Source: an uncultured Sphingomonadales bacterium (GTDB taxonomy: Bacteria; Pseudomonadota; Alphaproteobacteria; Sphingomonadales; Sphingomonadaceae). From it: DNA of 10,256 nucleotides. Location: contig CAITOD010000311.1 of the NCBI GenBank assembly GCA_903893935.1, forward strand, positions 1 through 10,256, in the 5' to 3' direction. Below are positions 6,380 to 10,256 of the stretch, in pieces (position 1 is the first letter of the stretch; the number at the start of each line of letters is the position of its first letter). Both the position numbers and the translations under genes were made by a program. The notes beneath the pieces were generated by a model. It had not been told where the DNA came from. It made no database searches and saw nothing but the letters and a program-made list of their open reading frames with translations.

Positions 6380-6910
6380 TTATTTCGCGCCCGGCAGCGG
6401 CCCGACCGAGAACAGTCCGTTGCGATAATTCAGCACAACGCGCACCGGGGTAACCCCGTTGCCGACGTTGATCGCAACCACGTCGGCCTTGGGCTTGCTC
6501 CAGCCCAGTTCCGGATTGCGCGAAAAGCCCACGCCGTCGTGCTGCCAGTTGAACCGGTGGTTCGAATCGCGATCGTGCAGCACCATCACGCCATAGCGGC
6601 CGGCACCCGGCAGGCGCACGCACAGGCGCGGATTGTGTTCGCCCGGAACCGGGCCTTCGACGCGGCGAAAGGTCTTGCCGGCGTTGATCAGCTTGTTGTC
6701 GTCCTGCAGAAAGTCGCCTTCGACCCCCGGGTAGACTTCGACTTTGAGCAGGCCGGTGCGGTCTTTGAGGCCGATCACTTCGACCATCAGCGCGGGGCCG
6801 GTTTCACCGGCGCGACATCTCGCCTCGGCCGTGCCCAGATCGGGGCTCGACGGGACAAAGGCAGCCGTCATCAGCGGCAGGGCGGCTGCCAGCAGCAGCG
6901 GGCGGATCAT
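6380..6910 (-). CDS. DUF2141 domain-containing secreted protein
   Basis: The protein has 176 residues. MIRPLLLAAALPLMTAAFVP looks like a Sec signal peptide (cleavage around residue 17-19). The mature protein has ALMVEVIGLKDRTGLLKVEVY (40-60, an opening beta pair typical of DUF2141) and RYGVMVLHDRDSNHRFNW (105-122), with an Asp/Asn-rich turn, then GVGFSRNPELGWSKP (126-140). Cys32 and Cys97 could form a disulfide in the periplasm. DUF2141 proteins are small exported beta-sandwich-like proteins of unknown function. The start codon overlaps the stop of the upstream membrane-protein gene (ATGA), and AAGGA at 6920-6924 lies 9 nt upstream, so the two are co-translated. Family call is good; role unknown. 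Confidence 0.88.
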   Translation of the reverse strand: MIRPLLLAAALPLMTAAFVPSSPDLGTAEARCRAGETGPALMVEVIGLKDRTGLLKVEVYPGVEGDFLQDDNKLINAGKTFRRVEGPVPGEHNPRLCVRLPGAGRYGVMVLHDRDSNHRFNWQHDGVGFSRNPELGWSKPKADVVAINVGNGVTPVRVVLNYRNGLFSVGPLPGAK

Positions 6911-7791
6911 GCGTTGCGTTCCTTTTGCGCCAGATCGAGCACCAACATGGCGATATAAACCGCTATATGGATAGCAGTGATGAACAGGGCAATAACCGTG
7001 ATCATTTCATGTGCCTGGCTGACCGGGCCGCCGAGAATGGCCAGCGCCCCGGCAAAGGCGATTTCCTGGTTGGGAATCAACGGCAGCCGCGTCACCAGCA
7101 AGCGCCCGGTCGAGAGGATCAGCCACGATGACAGCGGCACTGCGGGCAGCATCAGGCTCCACAGCACCGCGGTCAGCACGGTGTTCACCGTCATCCGCAC
7201 CATGTGCACCGCCAGCACAAACAGCAGATCGGCACGCGGCAGGCTGAGCAACCGGTTGCGGAACACGGTTATGCCAAGCCCGGTCACCAGCATGATCGCG
7301 ATCGATCCCTGAAGCTCGCTGCCGTTGATGCCAAAGCCGAATTGCTTGATGTAGGGCCATGCCACGATCATCATGACCAGCGTCATCGCGTAGCCGGCGA
7401 TCGCCGAGAGGATCGCCACGTCCTTGACCGCGCCGAATGGCGAGCCCGCCATCTTCACATGGCGCCGTGCCCAGTCGTAGAAATAGACTTCGCCGACATA
7501 GCTCAGCAGGATCTGGTTGCCGATCATCTTCTTGATCAGCGGAAACACGCCTTCGAGCGGGATCTTCCACAATTTGCGAAAGATCACCCAGTCGCCCACC
7601 GGGCCGCTGAGATAATTGACCGCGAGCACCAGCCAGACCAGCGGCGAACGCGGCACGTATGCGAGCAGCGTTTGCCAGTCGAGCGCATGCACTTGCCACA
7701 AGGCGCTGGCCAGAATGCCCAGCGATATCGCCGGGCCGATCCACGCGCTCAGCCGCCGCCAGCGCGAAGCGGGCCGGGTTAAAGGCAGCAT
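6907..7791 (-). CDS. Polytopic membrane protein, possibly LPG-synthase TM/flippase-like
   Basis: The protein has 294 residues from the ATG at 7791, or 301 from an in-frame TTG at 7812. Neither has a strong Shine-Dalgarno; ATG was preferred for codon choice. About 7-8 hydrophobic segments are visible (roughly 17-33, 51-69, 125-146, 162-177, 188-213, 222-236, 245-257, 264-287), with a basic start RWRRLSAW (10-17). Amphipathic blocks include KKMIGNQILLSYVGEVYFYD (87-106) and RLLVTRLPLIPNQEIAFAG (230-248). The layout and the 'RLPLIPNQE' block faintly recall the lysylphosphatidylglycerol synthase TM / flippase-like family (PF03706), where a Pro-rich loop followed by G and E is conserved, but the family's usual G-rich version is missing. 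The link is tentative. It is translationally coupled to the secreted DUF2141 gene downstream, so the two products probably act together at the envelope. Confidence 0.75.
   Translation of the reverse strand: MLPLTRPASRWRRLSAWIGPAISLGILASALWQVHALDWQTLLAYVPRSPLVWLVLAVNYLSGPVGDWVIFRKLWKIPLEGVFPLIKKMIGNQILLSYVGEVYFYDWARRHVKMAGSPFGAVKDVAILSAIAGYAMTLVMMIVAWPYIKQFGFGINGSELQGSIAIMLVTGLGITVFRNRLLSLPRADLLFVLAVHMVRMTVNTVLTAVLWSLMLPAVPLSSWLILSTGRLLVTRLPLIPNQEIAFAGALAILGGPVSQAHEMITVIALFITAIHIAVYIAMLVLDLAQKERNA
6920..6924 (-). promoter_or_regulatory. Ribosome binding site for DUF2141, inside the upstream gene
   Basis: On the minus strand AAGGA lies 9 nt before the DUF2141 ATG and within the last codons of the membrane-protein gene. 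With the 4-nt ATGA overlap it allows both re-initiation and independent initiation. Confidence 0.55.
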
Positions 7792-7829
7792 GGCGGGCGC
7801 GGGCTCGGTCAACCGGGCGATCCGGCGTT

Positions 7830-7869
7830 GCGCCTGGCGGGCACCGCATCGTGCGACGCCCGCAGGCGC
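7830..7869 (-). other. Long imperfect hairpin between glgX and the membrane-protein gene
   Basis: As minus-strand RNA the element reads GCGCCUG-CGGGC-GU-CGCA, loop CGA, UGCG-GU-GCCCG-C-CAGGCGC. The outer 7 pairs, 5 pairs, two G-U/U-G wobbles and 4 inner pairs make an 18-pair helix broken only by one bulged C, with a 3-nt loop. On the plus strand the wobble block is AC opposite AC and would not pair. It lies 116 nt after the glgX stop, 38 nt before the ATG at 7791 and 17 nt before the TTG at 7812. No U-run follows (AACGCCGG). It could be the glgX transcript end, a processing site or a translational control element in the downstream leader. Confidence 0.6.
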
Positions 7870-7871
7870 CG

Positions 7872-7884
7872 TGCAAAGTTTGCA
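7872..7884. promoter_or_regulatory. Palindrome TGCAAA-G-TTTGCA, possible operator
   Basis: A perfect 6+1+6 inverted repeat sits 2 nt from the hairpin above, upstream of the membrane-protein gene. It resembles LacI-family operators (TGNAAACGTTTNCA type) but has a single central G instead of CG. Such palindromes arise by chance a few times per 10 kb, and no promoter boxes were recognised around it, so the operator reading is weak. Confidence 0.22.
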
Positions 7885-7900
7885 GCAGGCCCGGCGGACA

Positions 7901-7919
7901 GGGCGGAAGGCGGGGCGGG
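7901..7919 (+). other. G-rich tract, possible two-layer G-quadruplex
   Basis: GGGCGGAAGGCGGGGCGGG contains five G-runs of 2-4 bases separated by 1-2 bases. It is on the plus strand, i.e. the template strand for the minus-strand transcription unit here, so any quadruplex would be in DNA rather than in the leader RNA. Part of this may be ordinary high-GC composition. Confidence 0.3.
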
Positions 7920-7985
7920 CTGGTTCATCGTGTGCGGTCAGCAGGCGGACTGTCGCAAGCGCCGCGGATTTGCAATGAAAATCTG

Positions 7986-9770
7986 CTAAGTACCATTTGG
8001 CGTTGCGGGCGGGTCGAACATGACCGAGGGCCCCGAGCGGTCAATGGCAAAGCCTGTGCCCTCGCGGTCGTGCCAGGCAAAGGCCAGCGCGTTGTCCCAG
8101 TCATGGGGCGTCATCGCGCGGCCATCGCCAGTGGTCCACGCGCCGTCTGCGGGGAAGCGCGTGCGCGCCGGATGGTGCGCGGCGCGCCATCGGGCAAGCG
8201 CTGCAACATGGTCTTCGAGCGCGAGATCGCGCGCCGACCAGTCGATCCAGGTCGTCGCGTTGTCTTGCGCATAAGCATTGTTGTTGCCGCGCTGGCTGCG
8301 CCCGAATTCGTCGCCGGCAGTCAGCATCAGCGTGCCGGTCGAAGCGAACAGCGTGGCCAGCATGGCGAGCGCCAGCGCGCCGCGTCGCGCGTTGATCACG
8401 GAATCGTCGCTGGCGCCTTCCACGCCGCTGTTCCAGCTGAAGTTTTCGCCGTGGCCGTCGCGGTTGCCCTCGCCATTGGCGTGGTTGTGGCGCTCGGCAT
8501 AAGCCAGCGTGTCGGCGAGCGTAAAGCCATCGTGCGCGGCGAGGAAATTGACCGAGCGGCAGTGCGCACCGAAAATGTCCGACGATCCGGCCATGCGCGT
8601 GGCGAGCAGGCCGATCGCGGCATCGCCGCGCCAGAACCGCCGCACATCGTCGCGCCAGCGGTCGTTCCATTCGAGCCATTGGCCGGGAAAGTGGCCCAAT
8701 TGATAGCCGCCTGGCCCGATATCCCAAGGTTCGGCAATCAGCACGCGGTCGCACAGCCAGGGGTCGGCGGCGATTTCGGCAAACATCGGCGCGTCGGCGG
8801 CAAAGCCCGGGCCGCGTGCCATGATCGTGGCGAGATCGAAGCGGAACCCGTCGATCCCGGCATGGCGCACAAAATGCCGCAAGGCGTCGCACACCAGCGC
8901 GCGCAGCGCCGGATTGGCGAAATCGAGCGTGTTGCCGCAGCCGGTGTCGTTGATCAGCGTGCCATCGGGCGCGTGCGCATAGGCCGCGTTGTCGAGCCCG
9001 CGCAGCGCCAGCACGCCGCCGTGCACATCGCTTTCGCCGGTGTGGTTGAACACCAGATCGAGAATCACGCCGATCCCCGCCGCATGCAGCGCAGCGACGG
9101 TCGCTGCGAGTTCGGCCACCCCGCCCGGGCACAGGCGCGGATCGAGCGCCATCGGCACGACCGGATTGTACCCCCAGGCGTTGCGCAAGCCGAGCGGTGG
9201 CAAGTGCCGTTCGTCGATCCAGGCGACAATCGGCATCAGCTCGATCGCATCGACGCGCAGCTTCCGGAAATGCGCAATCACCGCCGGATGCGCGAGTGCT
9301 GCAAACGTCCCGCGCTGCGCTGCGGGCACTGCGGGGTGCAGCATGGTAAACCCGCGCACGTTGACTTCGTAAATCAGCCCGCCGTGACCGAAGCGCGGCT
9401 GCGTGCGCGGCACTTCGGGCATTGCGCCCGGCACGATCGCGCGCGGAACCAGCGCTGCGGTATCGGCGCCGTACTGCGCCAGCGCCGGGTCTTGCCGGAA
9501 CGGTCGATCGAGCTCGACGGCGTGCGGATCGACCAGCAGTTTCGCCGGATCGAACCACAGCCCCTCCTCGGGCGCCCAGGTCCCCCCGGCGCGAAAGCCA
9601 TAGGCGCCCCCCGCCAGATCGCCGGGCACATCGAGCACCCAGTCATGGCCGTCGCGCGCCATTGGCAGGCGCGCTTCAGCGTCGCCGTCAAACAGGCACA
9701 GCCACACGGCGTCGGCCTGCGGGCTGCGCACCCGGAACCGGGTCGAGGCCGGCCCGGGCGTGGCGGTCAT
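7986..9770 (-). CDS. glgX: Glycogen debranching enzyme GlgX
   Basis: GlgX hydrolyses alpha-1,6 branch linkages in phosphorylase-trimmed glycogen in the cytoplasm. The 594-residue protein starts with a CBM48-like beta domain (RFRVRSPQADAVWLCLFDGD 11-30; GGAYGFRAGG 54-63; FDPAKLLVDPHA 73-84). The GH13 barrel follows with NAWGYNP (197-203), GVILDLVFNHTGE (234-246), GFRFDLAT (308-315; nucleophile Asp312), LIAEPWD (344-350; acid/base Glu347) and NFLAAHDGFTLAD (408-420; third carboxylate Asp414). SWNSGVEG (445-452) and AGDEFGRSQRGNNNAY (485-500) are characteristic of GlgX/isoamylase. It is shorter than E. coli GlgX (about 657 residues); the missing part is the C-terminal beta domain. The ATG overlaps the pgm stop by 4 nt (ATGA) with no Shine-Dalgarno visible, implying coupling to pgm. 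Confidence 0.93.
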   Translation of the reverse strand: MTATPGPASTRFRVRSPQADAVWLCLFDGDAEARLPMARDGHDWVLDVPGDLAGGAYGFRAGGTWAPEEGLWFDPAKLLVDPHAVELDRPFRQDPALAQYGADTAALVPRAIVPGAMPEVPRTQPRFGHGGLIYEVNVRGFTMLHPAVPAAQRGTFAALAHPAVIAHFRKLRVDAIELMPIVAWIDERHLPPLGLRNAWGYNPVVPMALDPRLCPGGVAELAATVAALHAAGIGVILDLVFNHTGESDVHGGVLALRGLDNAAYAHAPDGTLINDTGCGNTLDFANPALRALVCDALRHFVRHAGIDGFRFDLATIMARGPGFAADAPMFAEIAADPWLCDRVLIAEPWDIGPGGYQLGHFPGQWLEWNDRWRDDVRRFWRGDAAIGLLATRMAGSSDIFGAHCRSVNFLAAHDGFTLADTLAYAERHNHANGEGNRDGHGENFSWNSGVEGASDDSVINARRGALALAMLATLFASTGTLMLTAGDEFGRSQRGNNNAYAQDNATTWIDWSARDLALEDHVAALARWRAAHHPARTRFPADGAWTTGDGRAMTPHDWDNALAFAWHDREGTGFAIDRSGPSVMFDPPATPNGT

Positions 9771-10256
9771 GTGATCACGCTGGGTTGCAGCCGGCCGGTG
9801 TGGCGCGCGATCCCCGCCAGCGCCTCGGCCGCAGCGATCAGATCGGCGAGCATCGTGCCGGTTTCCTGATCGAGCGCGCCGGTTTCGGGTTCATAGCGTT
9901 CGAGATAGACACGCAACGTGGCGCCTTCGGTGCCGGTGCCCGACAGGCGGAACACGATCCGCGATCCGCCTTCGAACAGCACGCGCAAGCCCTGGTTGGC
10001 GCTGGTCGAATGATCGACCGGGTCGGTATAGGCAAAGCTGTCGGCCACGGCGACGGTCAGCGGACCGAAGACTTTGCCCGGCAGATCGGGCAGGCTGGCG
10101 GTCAGTTCGGCGATCAGCGCATCGGCGACGTCGGTCGGCAGCGCTTCGTAATCGTGCCGCGCGTAGTAATTGCGGCCATATGTCGCCCAGTGCTCGCGCG
10201 CCAGCGCATCGACGCTGATCCGGCGCACCGCGAGGATGTTGAGCCACAGCAGCACC
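9767..10256 (-). CDS. pgm: Phosphoglucomutase, C-terminal part (5' end outside window)
   Basis: The frame is open through the right edge; the GTG at 10255 is internal. About 163 residues are present, covering the fourth (phosphate-binding) domain. LLWLNILAVRR matches the family's WxxLxWLNILA segment, REHWATYGRNYYARHDYE is the linker, DSFAYTDPVDHSTS and the phosphate-contacting RIVFRLSGTGTEGATLRVYL block are near-diagnostic for alpha-D-glucose phosphate-specific phosphoglucomutase. The enzyme interconverts glucose-1-phosphate and glucose-6-phosphate, linking glycogen turnover to glycolysis. It is followed by glgX with a 4-nt overlap, the usual end of a glycogen operon; glgB, glgC or glgA are expected beyond the right edge. 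The active-site serine lies outside the window. Confidence 0.92.
   Translation of the reverse strand, partial: VLLWLNILAVRRISVDALAREHWATYGRNYYARHDYEALPTDVADALIAELTASLPDLPGKVFGPLTVAVADSFAYTDPVDHSTSANQGLRVLFEGGSRIVFRLSGTGTEGATLRVYLERYEPETGALDQETGTMLADLIAAAEALAGIARHTGRLQPSVIT

Noticed and set aside
6177..6623. N-terminal extension of the L,D-transpeptidase frame across the gap into DUF2141
   Set aside because: No conserved features, it overlaps the DUF2141 gene out of frame, and a clean Tat-type signal starts at 6176.
7659..9869. A 736-codon open frame on the plus strand opposite glgX
   Set aside because: Low-complexity Ala/Arg/Gly translation opposite a GH13 gene with all catalytic motifs; it also runs across the structured intergenic gap and into two other genes.

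Overview
The window is GC-rich, densely coded bacterial chromosome. Codon use is strongly GC3-biased, gaps are short, and the protein set (DUF4139, DUF1800/DUF1501 pair, Tat-exported L,D-transpeptidase, DUF2141) suggests an alphaproteobacterium, most likely a sphingomonad such as Novosphingobium or Sphingomonas. That placement is inference from protein style, not a database match. I see no tRNA, rRNA, CRISPR array, insertion sequence or phage gene.

The layout is two blocks pointing at each other. The plus-strand block (bases 2-5476) holds the 3' part of a DUF4139 gene, a Sec-type DUF1800 protein, a Tat-type DUF1501 protein, a TauE/SafE-family permease and a membrane-anchored SOUL haem-binding-like protein. 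All five are predicted to be exported or membrane proteins. A long hairpin directly after the DUF4139 stop separates it from the DUF1800-DUF1501 operon; the permease and SOUL genes follow at 67 and 25 nt and may be read through. The blocks meet at 5476/5487 with only 10 nt between stop codons.

The minus-strand block, in transcription order from the right edge, is: the 3' part of phosphoglucomutase (pgm), glgX overlapping it by 4 nt, a 194-215 nt structured gap, a polytopic membrane protein overlapping a secreted DUF2141 protein by 4 nt, a 203 nt gap, and a Tat-type L,D-transpeptidase. pgm and glgX form the end of a glycogen-metabolism operon: GlgX debranches glycogen, and Pgm interconverts glucose-1-phosphate and glucose-6-phosphate. 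The membrane protein/DUF2141 pair is translationally coupled and of unknown function.

Most genes belong to known families. The parts least explained by coding are three hairpins between genes (1138-1180, 6199-6227, 7830-7869). Two of them pair better as minus-strand RNA, the strand transcribed there, because mismatches in the plus-strand version become G-U wobbles. I did not find a convincing wholly new system; the best candidates for follow-up are these leader/terminator structures and the uncharacterised envelope pairs.
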